Positions 19,469 to 27,791 of a stretch of 64,000 nt of DNA are shown piece after piece (the stretch's first letter is position 1; each line of letters opens with the position of its first letter). The notes beneath the pieces are model-generated. The model was not told where the DNA came from. It was given only the letters and a program-made list of their open reading frames with translations, and ran no database searches. The position numbers and the translations under genes were made by a program. Source of the stretch: Acinetobacter pseudolwoffii (GTDB taxonomy: Bacteria; Pseudomonadota; Gammaproteobacteria; Pseudomonadales; Moraxellaceae); contig NZ_PHRG01000005.1 in assembly GCF_002803605.1 (NCBI RefSeq), positions 124,001 to 188,000 on the forward strand, in the 5' to 3' direction.

Positions 19469-20032
19469 TTATTCTTCTGCTAAATAAGTATGAATAATAA
19501 TATCGACCTGATGCTGATCTCCATTGATACAGCAAATACTGTTTTCAGTAATTTTTAGGATTGGCCAGGTAATCAGCTGACAATTTTCCCGCTGTAGCGC
19601 GGCATAATAATGATCTGACTTGAGATAGGTGTTAGGAGAAGATGCAAGATTTGGCATTAACTGGCGTCTTAGCCACAGGTTTTGTACCTGATTTTCCAGA
19701 AATCTGAGGGAAAGCAGACTCTTAATCCGGTTGTTAAATAGACGACGATTTTTACCAATTAAAGGATGATTAATAATGCGTTGCAGAATGCGGTCTGAAC
19801 CTGGCAGCACAAAAGCAGGATTAATCTGAAAAACTTTCACCGAACCGGCATGTTGACTAATTTTATCCAGCTGGGTAACGGTAAACTGGTCTGTACCAAT
19901 AATTGCAATATCTTTGTTTGAATAATCCAGTTTCATAAGCTCGGAAGAAGCGATATTTATTCCGGTAAACAGCTGGAAATGTTCGGGATGATTTTCAAAA
20001 ATGCCAGCGTGTAGATCTTGCTTGGTGGCCAT
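19469..20032 (-). CDS. Short protein derived from a flavin-containing/Baeyer-Villiger monooxygenase
   Basis: A 187-residue protein that aligns by eye only with the central part of class B flavoprotein monooxygenases (about 500 residues). DIAIIGTDQFTVTQL is in the place of the second Rossmann motif (usually VIGTGATAVQ), followed by VKVFQINPAFVLPGSDR, which matches the typical VFQRTPNWVLP-P-DR. NLWLRRQLMPN, YLKSDHYYAALQRENCQLIT and HQVDIIIHTYLAEE match later blocks up to the usual ATGF, which is absent. The N-terminal FAD-binding GxGxxG is missing, so monooxygenase activity is unlikely. The frame is intact, so it is either a retained remnant or a repurposed domain. Confidence 0.6.
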   Translation of the reverse strand: MATKQDLHAGIFENHPEHFQLFTGINIASSELMKLDYSNKDIAIIGTDQFTVTQLDKISQHAGSVKVFQINPAFVLPGSDRILQRIINHPLIGKNRRLFNNRIKSLLSLRFLENQVQNLWLRRQLMPNLASSPNTYLKSDHYYAALQRENCQLITWPILKITENSICCINGDQHQVDIIIHTYLAEE

Positions 20033-20288
20033 TAGACTTCCTTGAATTTATTTAATAATTGATTTTCTTTGTCCTAGATATAAACAAAAACCAGAAGCAG
20101 GGTAAAGGAGAAAATTTAACTTAGACAGTCATCTATTTGACAGAAATACAGCGGCTTATTTTTTTCTAAGTCAGGGGAGATAAATATGATTAAAAAGCGG
20201 TGGTGTTAAGTAAGAGAGAAGAATGAATAGAAAAAGTTTGGATGAAGGCGTTAAACAGGTTGTTGCTATTTTATTTGAAAATTATACA

Positions 20289-20320
20289 ACATCTACCCAT
20301 TGCTGAGAATAGGTAGATGT
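20289..20320 (-). terminator. Hairpin downstream of the luciferase-like monooxygenase gene
   Basis: A nine-bp stem (ACATCTACC / GGTAGATGT) with a 14-base loop lies just past the stop. The U tract on the minus strand is weak (TTGTATAAT), so termination is only probable. Confidence 0.45.
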
Positions 20321-20329
20321 CGCTTTCAT

Positions 20330-21334
20330 TTATTGCCCGTTTTTAAGCTGCATCAACAGCTCAAAGTTATGCAGACGCTTGTCAGTGTCATAGATGTCAC
20401 AAGTGAAGATAAACTCATCAACATCATATCTGGCTAAAAGTGATTCCAGCCCAGCTTTCACAGTTGCTTTGGAGCCGACCTGTGCCATGGCAAAGAAATT
20501 ATCGACTGACATTTTTTCCGCAGGTGACCATAGACCGTCCATTGAATCTATCGGCGCTTTCAGTTTTAAGGTCTGACCACGAATCAATGACAAAACCCGC
20601 TGATAGGCACTGGTCGCCAGATATTCTGCTTCTTCATCGCTATCTGCCACACAGGTCGGTACACCCATTGAAACATAAGGTCGATCCAAGTATTCGGAAG
20701 GCTCGAAGTTTTCACGATACAGCTGAATCGCCTGACCGAGCATACGCGGGGCAAAATGTGAAGCAAAAGAATAAGGCAGGCCCAGTTTTGCTGCAAGTTG
20801 TGCACTGAACAGACTCGATCCGAGTAGCCAGACCGGAACATGCGTGCTTTGACCGGGAGTCGCAACAATACGCTGATTTGGCTCTGGATCTTTAAAATAT
20901 TGCAAAATTTCCAGAATATCTTGCGGGAACTGATCTTCAGTTTCCTGACGGCCACGGCGCAGGGCACGCATGGTCATCTGGTCAGTTCCAGGAGCACGGC
21001 CCAGACCGAGTTCAACACGATCTGGATATAAGGTCGCTAAAGTTCCGAATTGCTCAGCCACCACCAGCGGCGCATGATTCGGGAGCATAATCCCGCCTGA
21101 GCCTAAAGTTAAGCTTTTGGTGTTCGCCAGTAAATAGCCTAAAAGAACGGCTGTGGCTGAACTGGCAATGCCATCCATATTGTGATGTTCTGCCAGCCAC
21201 ATTCGGCTATAACCCAGTTGTTCTGCTGCCTGGGCAAGCTCCAGCGCGTGGTTCAGCGCGAATTGAATAGTCTTATCGTCACGAACAGGAACCAGTTCGA
21301 GGATAGAGAACCGGGTATCGTTAAGTGTACGCAT
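20330..21334 (-). CDS. Luciferase-like (LLM class) flavin-dependent oxidoreductase
   Basis: A 334-residue bacterial luciferase-family monooxygenase of the MsnO8/YhbW subgroup. Characteristic segments are [80 protein letters not shown] and [20 protein letters not shown]. Members use reduced FMN supplied by a reductase to oxidise an organic substrate; the substrate here cannot be inferred. There is no adjacent flavin reductase and it appears to be monocistronic. The start codon follows a plausible purine-rich SD on the minus strand. Confidence 0.9.
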   Translation of the reverse strand: MRTLNDTRFSILELVPVRDDKTIQFALNHALELAQAAEQLGYSRMWLAEHHNMDGIASSATAVLLGYLLANTKSLTLGSGGIMLPNHAPLVVAEQFGTLATLYPDRVELGLGRAPGTDQMTMRALRRGRQETEDQFPQDILEILQYFKDPEPNQRIVATPGQSTHVPVWLLGSSLFSAQLAAKLGLPYSFASHFAPRMLGQAIQLYRENFEPSEYLDRPYVSMGVPTCVADSDEEAEYLATSAYQRVLSLIRGQTLKLKAPIDSMDGLWSPAEKMSVDNFFAMAQVGSKATVKAGLESLLARYDVDEFIFTCDIYDTDKRLHNFELLMQLKNGQ

Positions 21335-21438
21335 CGTATTACTCTTAAATAGACATGACTAAAAGCATACGACTTTGCATTGTATTTGTATATCGAAAAA
21401 AATCGATATAAGTGTAAACGAAAATAACAGGCAAAAAA

Positions 21439-21460
21439 ATAAGCATCCGAAGATGCTTAT
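21439..21460 (-). terminator. Terminator after the first glycine-zipper gene
   Basis: A nine-bp stem (ATAAGCATC / GATGCTTAT) with a CGAA tetraloop is followed on the minus strand by a T run. Confidence 0.85.
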
Positions 21461-21489
21461 TTAAGGAGGGAAGCTTAGAGAGTGCAGCC

Positions 21490-21942
21490 TTAACGACGAC
21501 GGTTGTTATAGCGATAGTCATTCGTGCGGTAGTTTTTTGAACTGTAGCGACGGTCATAGCGGTCATCATAACGGCGATCCTCACTGACTTTTTTACCCAG
21601 TGCTGAACCACCCGCAGAACCTAGTGCTGCACCGATATAACCGCCATTGGTACCCGCCATATTTCGGCCGACTGCATAACCGGCACCACCACCGAGGGCA
21701 CCACCGATAATCGCACCATTACGGTCACGCTTGTTTGCCGCAACAGCTGCACCAGCACCACCACCAATCGCAGAACCGATGGTTGCACCGGTTGTACCAC
21801 CCATTTTATTACCCACGGCTGCACCAACCACACCACCAAGTGCTGAAGCTAAAGCTGTATTGGTGGTATTACCGGCATTGGCTGCTGTCATACCCATGGC
21901 TGAGGTTGCTACAACAGCGATCATTAGAGATTTATAGTTCAT
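21490..21942 (-). CDS. Glycine-zipper surface/envelope protein, copy 1
   Basis: A 150-residue protein with a cleavable signal peptide (MNYKSLMIAVVATSAMGMTA, cut after the following ANA). The mature part is glycine/alanine-rich with repeating GGxxGAxxG patterns (GGVVGAAVGNKMGGTTGATI, GGALGGGAGYAVGRNM), i.e. glycine-zipper segments that can form membrane-inserted helices. The C-terminal 35 residues are basic and Tyr-rich (YDDRYDRRYSSKNYRTNDYR). Glycine-zipper proteins are often outer-membrane or stress-related. A paralog of the same layout lies about 230 bases upstream, suggesting tandem duplication with divergence. Function unknown. Confidence 0.82.
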   Translation of the reverse strand: MNYKSLMIAVVATSAMGMTAANAGNTTNTALASALGGVVGAAVGNKMGGTTGATIGSAIGGGAGAAVAANKRDRNGAIIGGALGGGAGYAVGRNMAGTNGGYIGAALGSAGGSALGKKVSEDRRYDDRYDRRYSSKNYRTNDYRYNNRRR

Positions 21943-22125
21943 GAGTACACCTTTTCGTATATCTAGCTGTATTTGTTGATAAGATCAATTTAATCTAGCA
22001 AGCGTCAAACAGCATGAAGGCCGTGTTGACGAATTGTGATTTTTATCTCCTTAATTTATTCATGATTTTGAGTGAATAATTTTATGTATTACATGAATTT
22101 GACTGTGTTTGAAAAGCATAAAAAA

Positions 22126-22141
22126 AGCACCCGAAGGTGCT
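22126..22141 (-). terminator. Terminator after the second glycine-zipper gene
   Basis: A compact stem (AGCACC / GGTGCT) with a CGAA tetraloop, followed on the minus strand by a seven-base T run. Confidence 0.85.
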
Positions 22142-22175
22142 CTTAATGACGAATGTCTGAGGTCTAACGCATTGA

Positions 22176-22607
22176 TCAGTTATAACGGTAATGACGTTTT
22201 TTCTTGTAGTGGCGTGATTTGGCTTTTTCTGCAGTTTTGTCTTTGGAAATCTTGTTACCTAATGCAGCACCACCGGCAGCACCCAAGGCTGAACCGATAT
22301 AACCGCCATTGCTGCCGCCCATGTTTTTACCTACGGTATAACCTGCACCGCCACCCAAAGCACCACCGATTGCAGATTCAGTACGGTTCTTTTTGCTACT
22401 TGCCACTGCTGCGCCGCCTGCACCACCCAAGGCTGCGCCAAGTGTAGCGCCAGTATTGCCGCCCATGTTTTTACCTAGGGCTGTACCTGCAACACTACCT
22501 AAGGCACTTGCTGCTGCAACACGTGCTGTACTGTCTGCATGTGCATTTACCGCCATCATTGAACCAGCAGCTAAAACTGTACTCATTAAAAGTGCGTTGA
22601 GTTTCAT
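22176..22607 (-). CDS. Glycine-zipper surface/envelope protein, copy 2
   Basis: A 143-residue paralog of the neighbouring protein. The signal peptide is MKLNALLMSTVLAAGSMMAV with cleavage after NAHA. The mature part has the same glycine-zipper blocks (NMGGNTGATLGAALGGAGGA, IGGALGGGAGYTVGKNMGGS, GGYIGSALGAAGGAALGNKI) and a basic, Tyr/His-rich tail (KSRHYKKKRHYRYN). Each gene has its own terminator, so they are independent transcription units rather than one operon. Function unknown; an outer-membrane or periplasmic location is inferred. Confidence 0.82.
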   Translation of the reverse strand: MKLNALLMSTVLAAGSMMAVNAHADSTARVAAASALGSVAGTALGKNMGGNTGATLGAALGGAGGAAVASSKKNRTESAIGGALGGGAGYTVGKNMGGSNGGYIGSALGAAGGAALGNKISKDKTAEKAKSRHYKKKRHYRYN

Positions 22608-22953
22608 GTCATCACTCCGTGTCCATTAACAGGACTGTATTTATTTCGATGTGGAAAATGTAACAAATCATGCCCAGAATAATATGAAGATGTTTCTCCA
22701 TAATTCACTGCTTTATTTGATGAATTGTAAAATCTGCAAGAAATAAGCATAAGATCGATTATAAAAAAGGCAATTCCACTATTTTTAATCTTATTTGTTA
22801 ACAAATGCTGCCGAGAGAGAATGATAGCGGCGTGGACTTACTCAATAATGATGTTCATTAGAAGCCAGAATCGTTAAACTAGGCGCAATTTTTTGATTTC
22901 GCTGTGCTAAATCGGTTTTTAGTTGCAGCCTATGTTTTGAGATTTTTTAAAAA
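22608..22953. other. Divergent intergenic region upstream of prfA
   Basis: About 345 AT-rich bases between divergent genes. It must hold promoters for the glycine-zipper gene (minus) and prfA (plus). No ORF, repeat or RNA gene was supported. The prfA start has no strong SD (GATTTTTTAAAAA upstream). Confidence 0.4.
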
Positions 22954-24042
22954 ATGAAAGAATCGTTACGTTTACGATTAGACCAACTCTCTGACCGCCA
23001 CGAAGAGCTGACAGCATTATTGGCTGATATAGAAGTAATTTCAGACAATAAACGTTTTCGTCAGCTGTCGCGTGAGCATAATGACCTGACAGAAATCACC
23101 AGCGTTTGGAGCAAGTACAGACAGGCTGAAGAAGATATTGAAACAGCTCAGGCCATGTTGTCGGACCCGGACTTTAAGGAAATGGCACAAGAGGAAATCA
23201 AAGAAAATAAAGCTTTGATTGAAGCGCTTGAATCAGACCTGAATATTCTGATGATTCCAAAAGATCCAAATGATGCCAACTCTGCTTATCTGGAAATTCG
23301 TGCCGGAACCGGCGGCGATGAAGCAGCGATTTTCTCGGGTGATCTGTATCGCATGTATAGTAAATACGCAGAAAATCAAGGCTGGCGTATTGAAATCCTG
23401 TCAGAAAATGAAGGTGAACACGGCGGTTATAAAGAAGTGATTTGCCTGATCAATGGTGACGGTGTATATGGTCGCTTGAAGTTTGAGAGTGGTGCGCATC
23501 GTGTACAACGTGTGCCAGCAACCGAATCGCAAGGTCGTGTACATACGTCTGCTTGTACCGTTGCGATCTTACCGGAAGTCGATGTCGATACTTCGGTAGA
23601 AATCAATTCCTCGGATTTGCGGATTGATACTTACCGTGCCTCAGGTGCTGGTGGTCAGCATATTAACAAAACTGATTCTGCGGTACGTATTACCCATTTA
23701 CCGACAGGCACGGTAGTGGAGTGTCAGGATGAACGTTCGCAACACAAAAACAAAGCCAAAGCGATGGCACTTTTGGTGTCTCGTTTAGAAAATGCCAAAC
23801 GGGCTGCTGCCGATGCTGCAACCTCTGAAATGCGTCGTGATCTGGTTGGTTCAGGGGATCGTTCAGAACGTATTCGTACCTATAATTACCCTCAAGGTCG
23901 TATGACCGACCACCGCATTAACCTGACTTTATACAAGCTGGATGCGGTCATGGAAGGTGATTTGACCGAATTGCTGGACAGCCTGCATCGCGAATATCAG
24001 GCCGATCAGTTGGCCATGCTTGCACAGCAGAATGGTGGATAA
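22954..24042 (+). CDS. prfA: Peptide chain release factor 1
   Basis: A 362-residue class I release factor that reads UAA and UAG. The catalytic GGQ is in [20 protein letters not shown]; its Gln is the expected methylation site of PrmC, encoded next door. The codon-recognition tripeptide is PAT in [11 protein letters not shown], which marks RF1 rather than RF2. Length matches E. coli (360). The stop overlaps the prmC start by one base (TAATG), so the two are translationally coupled. It is the first gene of a two-gene operon that ends in a strong terminator. Confidence 0.98.
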   Translation: MKESLRLRLDQLSDRHEELTALLADIEVISDNKRFRQLSREHNDLTEITSVWSKYRQAEEDIETAQAMLSDPDFKEMAQEEIKENKALIEALESDLNILMIPKDPNDANSAYLEIRAGTGGDEAAIFSGDLYRMYSKYAENQGWRIEILSENEGEHGGYKEVICLINGDGVYGRLKFESGAHRVQRVPATESQGRVHTSACTVAILPEVDVDTSVEINSSDLRIDTYRASGAGGQHINKTDSAVRITHLPTGTVVECQDERSQHKNKAKAMALLVSRLENAKRAAADAATSEMRRDLVGSGDRSERIRTYNYPQGRMTDHRINLTLYKLDAVMEGDLTELLDSLHREYQADQLAMLAQQNGG

Positions 24043-24860
24043 TGAATATTTTACAAGCGCTGGCTTTACGCGGCGAAGCTGAAAGTTATGAGCGTCAGGA
24101 AAATGCCTGGTTGCTGGAACACATCACCAAGATTGATTCATTTGATCTGTTGATGAAAAAAGATCAGGAATTGACGCCTGAGCAGGAACAAGCTTATAAG
24201 GATGGTCTGGCACGAATTGCTGCCGGTGAACCTTTGGCTTATGTCACCGGTTCACAACCATTCTGGACTTTGGATCTGAAAGTCAGCAAAGATACGTTGG
24301 TGCCGCGTCCTGATACTGAAGTGCTGGTTGAAACCGTGTTAAAGTTAGATTTGCCTGAAGATGCCCGTGTGGTGGATTTGGGTACAGGCACAGGTGCAAT
24401 TGCCTTATCGCTTGCATCGGAGCGTCCTGAATGGGTGATTGTTGCATCAGATATTTATGCGCCTACGCTTGAAGTAGCCAAATATAATGCAGAACAACAT
24501 GATATTGAGAATGTAGAATTCGTTCTGGGTTCGTGGTTGAAACCATTTGGCCGTCAGTTCTTTGATGTGATTGCTTCAAATCCGCCGTATATCGATCCGG
24601 ATGATGCACATATGCAGCATCTGGCGACCGAGCCGCAACGTGCACTGGTTGCGGATAAAAAGGGCTTGGCTGATTTGGAAGACATTATTATTCAGGCCAA
24701 AAAGCATTTAACCGTCAATGGCTGGGTGGTGCTTGAGCATGGTTATGATCAGGCTGATGCCGTGCAGCATCTATTTAAGCAGGCCGGTTATAAAAAGGTC
24801 CGTACCGTAAAAGATTATGGCGGTAATGATCGGGTGACTTTGGGTCAGTGGCCGCATTAA
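24042..24860 (+). CDS. prmC: Release factor glutamine methyltransferase
   Basis: A 272-residue SAM-dependent methyltransferase that modifies the GGQ glutamine of RF1 and RF2. The SAM-binding motif is VVDLGTGTGAIALSLASERP and the glutamine-binding NPPY motif is in IASNPPYIDPDDAHMQHLAT. The N-terminal helical domain (residues 1-75) ends in AAGEPLAYVTGSQPFW. Length matches E. coli PrmC (277). It is coupled to prfA by a one-base overlap. Confidence 0.97.
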   Translation: MNILQALALRGEAESYERQENAWLLEHITKIDSFDLLMKKDQELTPEQEQAYKDGLARIAAGEPLAYVTGSQPFWTLDLKVSKDTLVPRPDTEVLVETVLKLDLPEDARVVDLGTGTGAIALSLASERPEWVIVASDIYAPTLEVAKYNAEQHDIENVEFVLGSWLKPFGRQFFDVIASNPPYIDPDDAHMQHLATEPQRALVADKKGLADLEDIIIQAKKHLTVNGWVVLEHGYDQADAVQHLFKQAGYKKVRTVKDYGGNDRVTLGQWPH

Positions 24861-24882
24861 TTTTTAATCCTTCTTTATGAAA

Positions 24883-24911
24883 AGAGCGACCGATTTGGTC
24901 GCTTTTTTTTT
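24883..24911 (+). terminator. Intrinsic terminator after prmC
   Basis: A stem AGCGACC / GGTCGCT with loop GATTT is followed by nine T. It lies about 25 bases after the prmC stop. Confidence 0.92.
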
Positions 24912-24985
24912 GGTTTTTTAAATTCTTAGATTAACATCTGAAATATCCAGTATTTTTAATGACATTCTATTACTATCCTATAAAG

Positions 24986-25011
24986 AAAAAAGTGATGCCA
25001 GAGCATCACTT
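24986..25011 (-). terminator. Terminator after the 117-residue hypothetical gene
   Basis: A nine-bp stem (AAGTGATGC / GCATCACTT) is followed on the minus strand by a T run, just past the stop at 25033. Confidence 0.85.
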
Positions 25012-25032
25012 TTGTTAAATTCTTTAAAAGAA

Positions 25033-25386
25033 TTACATCGGATAGTCTTGCAGGCAGTCATAGACTTCGACTTGATCTAAGCCACCGGTTTCCATTGCCA
25101 GACAAAGCGCTACAACTTTCACGGTATCTGCCAAGTATTGTTCATCTTTGAGCGCAATACCTTGTTGCAGGGCGACAATGCGATCTGCCGGAATTTCTAA
25201 GGCTGCGGCAGTTTCAGTTGCATCAACACGGTTAAAGAACTGAACCACAACATCTTTAAGCGCTGAGTCAGAGGCACTTAAAATAGCTTGATTAAGCTGT
25301 TCAGAGATTTGATCAGCTGAATGAACTAAAGCATTGGCGAAGTTTTGAACAAGATTCTGTTCAAGAACATCAGTCATCTTTAACAT
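25033..25386 (-). CDS. Conserved hypothetical protein, 117 aa
   Basis: A soluble, helical, acidic 117-residue protein that I do not recognise as a named family. There are no membrane segments, signal peptide or cysteine motifs. Segments such as VLEQNLVQNFANALVHSADQ and AALEIPADRIVALQQGIALK suggest amphipathic helices. The first ATG (MLKMTDV) is preceded by AAGG seven bases upstream and is preferred over the ATG three codons later. It is monocistronic, with its own terminator. A lineage-specific protein is likely; function unknown. Confidence 0.75.
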   Translation of the reverse strand: MLKMTDVLEQNLVQNFANALVHSADQISEQLNQAILSASDSALKDVVVQFFNRVDATETAAALEIPADRIVALQQGIALKDEQYLADTVKVVALCLAMETGGLDQVEVYDCLQDYPM

Positions 25387-25613
25387 GAAAATACCTTCAA
25401 CTTAGGAGAAAATTTGGGAGTACAGCTAATAGCAAAGTGCTATAAATTGAGTGAAAAATAATCTATTCTCAGGCGAATTGCAAAGCTTTCTGGATGACTG
25501 TGTAGTCCTGCTAATATATGCTGCAGGGCTTGAAATTTATAATCACAGTAAAAATATGAACTTAAGTTTCAATAAAATTTTATTAATATTTTTTAAGTAT
25601 CAATTTATATAAA

Positions 25614-26636
25614 TTATCTAATATTATTTTGACGATAAGCTCCCGGACTGACTCCAGTCCATTTCTTAAAGGCACGATGAAAGGCGCTGGATTCCTGGAA
25701 GTTGAGCTGGTCACTGATGTCTTGCAAGCTTTGCTCAGTACGCGTCAATAATTCGATTGCGGTATCCCGGCGTATTTCATTTTTTAATTGCTGGTAGCTG
25801 ACCCCTTCGCTTTTTAAACGCCGTTGTATGGTCGCCTCGGACATATTCATTTTTGAGGCAAGATCATTCAGTTCTAGCCATTCTGACGGTGAAACTTGCA
25901 GAAGCTGTCTGCGAATCTGGGTGCTGAGTGCATAAGGATTTTTAAAACGCACCAATAAATTGTGAGGCGTTTGTTGAATAAACTGATACCAGGATTGAGC
26001 ATCCTGCTTAATCGGCAGTTGCAGATAGCTTGCATCAAACTGCACATAGTTTTCATTGGCCTGATATTCAATCTGTTCACAAAAACGGACTTTATAATCA
26101 AAATCATCGAGTGGTGCAGGACATTTTAATTGAATCTGATTCAGCAAAATCCGTTGTCCACTTAACCAGCAGATCAAGGTATGAATCAGCATCAGATAGG
26201 TCGCATAACTAAACATGCGTTTTGTAGATTTTAAATCATAAATCACGATATAGGCATAGTGTTCCTCAACGAGAAGCGTGCTTTGCAGATCGTCCAGAAT
26301 CAAGTTGAGAAATTGCAAAATGTGTTGTAGCGCCCTTTCTAGTGTATCTGCCTGCATAAGCATTTTTGAAAGCAATTTAAAGCTGCCACGGCGCATGGCA
26401 TGACTGTCCATGCCAAAAAATTCGTCATTCATGCTGTCTGCAAGCACTGTCCATAATTGAGCAAACTGGCTCACCGACACGCGCGCTTTAGGTGCATTGA
26501 GTACTTCGGCTGGAATATTGGCTTTTTTTAGAATAGTAGAGATATCAAATTCTAATCGTTTGGCATCGAGCAAGGCTTCCTTGACCAAGTCGATCGAAAT
26601 AGTCCCTTTGCTATATTCCAGTGCAGGCTTATGCAT
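25614..26636 (-). CDS. AraC-family transcriptional regulator
   Basis: A regulator of about 340 residues with an N-terminal arabinose-binding-like (PF12625-type) sensor domain and a C-terminal AraC HTH domain. The HTH region includes LASKMNMSEATIQRRLKSEG and DISDQLNFQESSAFHRAFKK followed by WTGVSPGAYRQ. I chose the ATG at 26636 (MHKPALEYSKG), which leaves room for a divergent promoter; an upstream ATG at 26732 would add 32 residues but has no SD and would leave only 41 bases to the next gene. It diverges from the SDR/acyl-CoA dehydrogenase/acyl-CoA ligase genes and is likely their regulator. Confidence 0.9.
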   Translation of the reverse strand: MHKPALEYSKGTISIDLVKEALLDAKRLEFDISTILKKANIPAEVLNAPKARVSVSQFAQLWTVLADSMNDEFFGMDSHAMRRGSFKLLSKMLMQADTLERALQHILQFLNLILDDLQSTLLVEEHYAYIVIYDLKSTKRMFSYATYLMLIHTLICWLSGQRILLNQIQLKCPAPLDDFDYKVRFCEQIEYQANENYVQFDASYLQLPIKQDAQSWYQFIQQTPHNLLVRFKNPYALSTQIRRQLLQVSPSEWLELNDLASKMNMSEATIQRRLKSEGVSYQQLKNEIRRDTAIELLTRTEQSLQDISDQLNFQESSAFHRAFKKWTGVSPGAYRQNNIR

Positions 26637-26773
26637 GTTCAGTGTGACATCCTCATTTTTATTGTCCAAATACCTCAGGCAAGATGCAATATTTGGAAAT
26701 TGTACAGAATAAAAACTCTGTTTACTCTGCATATTAAGTCGTATCTCAAATAGAAAATTATCAGGGAAGAAAT

Positions 26774-27544
26774 ATGAAAATTCAGGGAAAAGTCGTTGTG
26801 ATTACCGGGGGAGCATCGGGTTTGGGTGCAGCGACAGCCACGCATCTGGTTGCACACGGTGCCAAAGTGATTCTGGTCGATATGAATCAGGAGCAGGGTG
26901 AGGCATTACAGCAACAACTGGGTGAGCAGGCTGAATTTGTACAGCTGGATGTCACCGATGAGCAGGCCGTAGAAACGTTCTTTGCACATGTCGAAAATGC
27001 GTATGCTCAACTGAATGGTTTGATCAACTGCGCAGGTATTGCACCTTCTGCCAAAGTGCTGGGGCGTAACGGTATTCATGAATTGGCGATGTTCCAAAAA
27101 GTGCTGAATATTAACGTGAATGGCACATTTAATATGCTACGTCATGCAGCGGCGTTAATTGCAAAATATGAACTGCAATCTGGTGAAGAAGAGCGTGGCG
27201 TGATTGTAAATACCGCTTCGGTCGCCGCTTATGATGGTCAAATTGGCCAGACCGCTTATGCTGCTTCCAAAGGTGCAGTGGTGGCGATGACTTTACCTTT
27301 GGCTCGTGAACTGGCACGTGAAGCCATTCGAGTGATGACCATCGCCCCGGGCATTATGGAAACCCCGATGCTAAAAGGTATGCCGCAAAATGTTCAGGAT
27401 GCTTTGGGACAAATGGTGCCATTCCCATCACGTTTGGCTAAACCTCAGGAATTTGCCCAGCTGGTGGGGCATATTTTTGAAAATAGCTATTTAAATGGTG
27501 AAGTGATTCGTCTGGATGGCGCGATTCGCATGCAGCCTAAATAA
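26774..27544 (+). CDS. Short-chain dehydrogenase (3-hydroxyacyl-CoA dehydrogenase type)
   Basis: A 256-residue classical SDR with the NAD-binding motif ITGGASGLGAATATHLVAHG, NNAG-equivalent INCAGIAPSAK, and the catalytic Ser and YxxxK in NTASVAAYDGQIGQTAYAAS-K. The sequence resembles type II 3-hydroxyacyl-CoA dehydrogenases (HSD17B10-like; also 2-methyl-3-hydroxybutyryl-CoA dehydrogenase), e.g. EAIRVMTIAPGIMETPML near the C-terminus. With an acyl-CoA dehydrogenase and an acyl-CoA ligase downstream, a role in short or branched acyl-CoA breakdown is likely. SD GGGAAGAA precedes the ATG. Confidence 0.92.
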   Translation: MKIQGKVVVITGGASGLGAATATHLVAHGAKVILVDMNQEQGEALQQQLGEQAEFVQLDVTDEQAVETFFAHVENAYAQLNGLINCAGIAPSAKVLGRNGIHELAMFQKVLNINVNGTFNMLRHAAALIAKYELQSGEEERGVIVNTASVAAYDGQIGQTAYAASKGAVVAMTLPLARELAREAIRVMTIAPGIMETPMLKGMPQNVQDALGQMVPFPSRLAKPQEFAQLVGHIFENSYLNGEVIRLDGAIRMQPK

Positions 27545-27604
27545 GTCTTCGATTTATATAGGACATGATGATTTGCACAGCTGCCAGTTTCTCATTGAAT
27601 TTAA

Positions 27605-27720
27605 ATGACTTTGTTTAAGCATGCATTTTCTTTTGAAGGATCAAAAGAAACAAAAACCCTTTGCGAAACTGAAGATACATCCCTGTATCTCAGTTTCGCA
27701 GGCGACATCCATGCCGCCTT
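27605..27720. repeat. Hairpin-rich intergenic element, probable dispersed repeat
   Basis: Two strong inverted repeats lie side by side. The first is a ten-bp stem TTTCTTTTGA / TCAAAAGAAA with loop AGGA (27627-27650). The second is an 11-bp stem TGCGAAACTGA / TCAGTTTCGCA continued after one bulged A by GATACA / TGTATC (27662-27700). A shorter GGC / GCC inverted repeat follows. The element splits the SDR and acyl-CoA dehydrogenase genes. From memory, similar sequences recur between Acinetobacter genes, but copy number cannot be tested inside this window. Confidence 0.55.
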
Positions 27721-27791
27721 AACTGACGTTCCAACGATCTCAATAGTAAAAAGCTTGAAGTAAATAAAATAGATATAGAAAGGGAAGTTCA

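Noticed and set aside
21621-21944. Overlapping repetitive ORFs opposite the glycine-zipper gene
   Set aside because: They arise from the glycine/alanine-rich codon repetition on the other strand.
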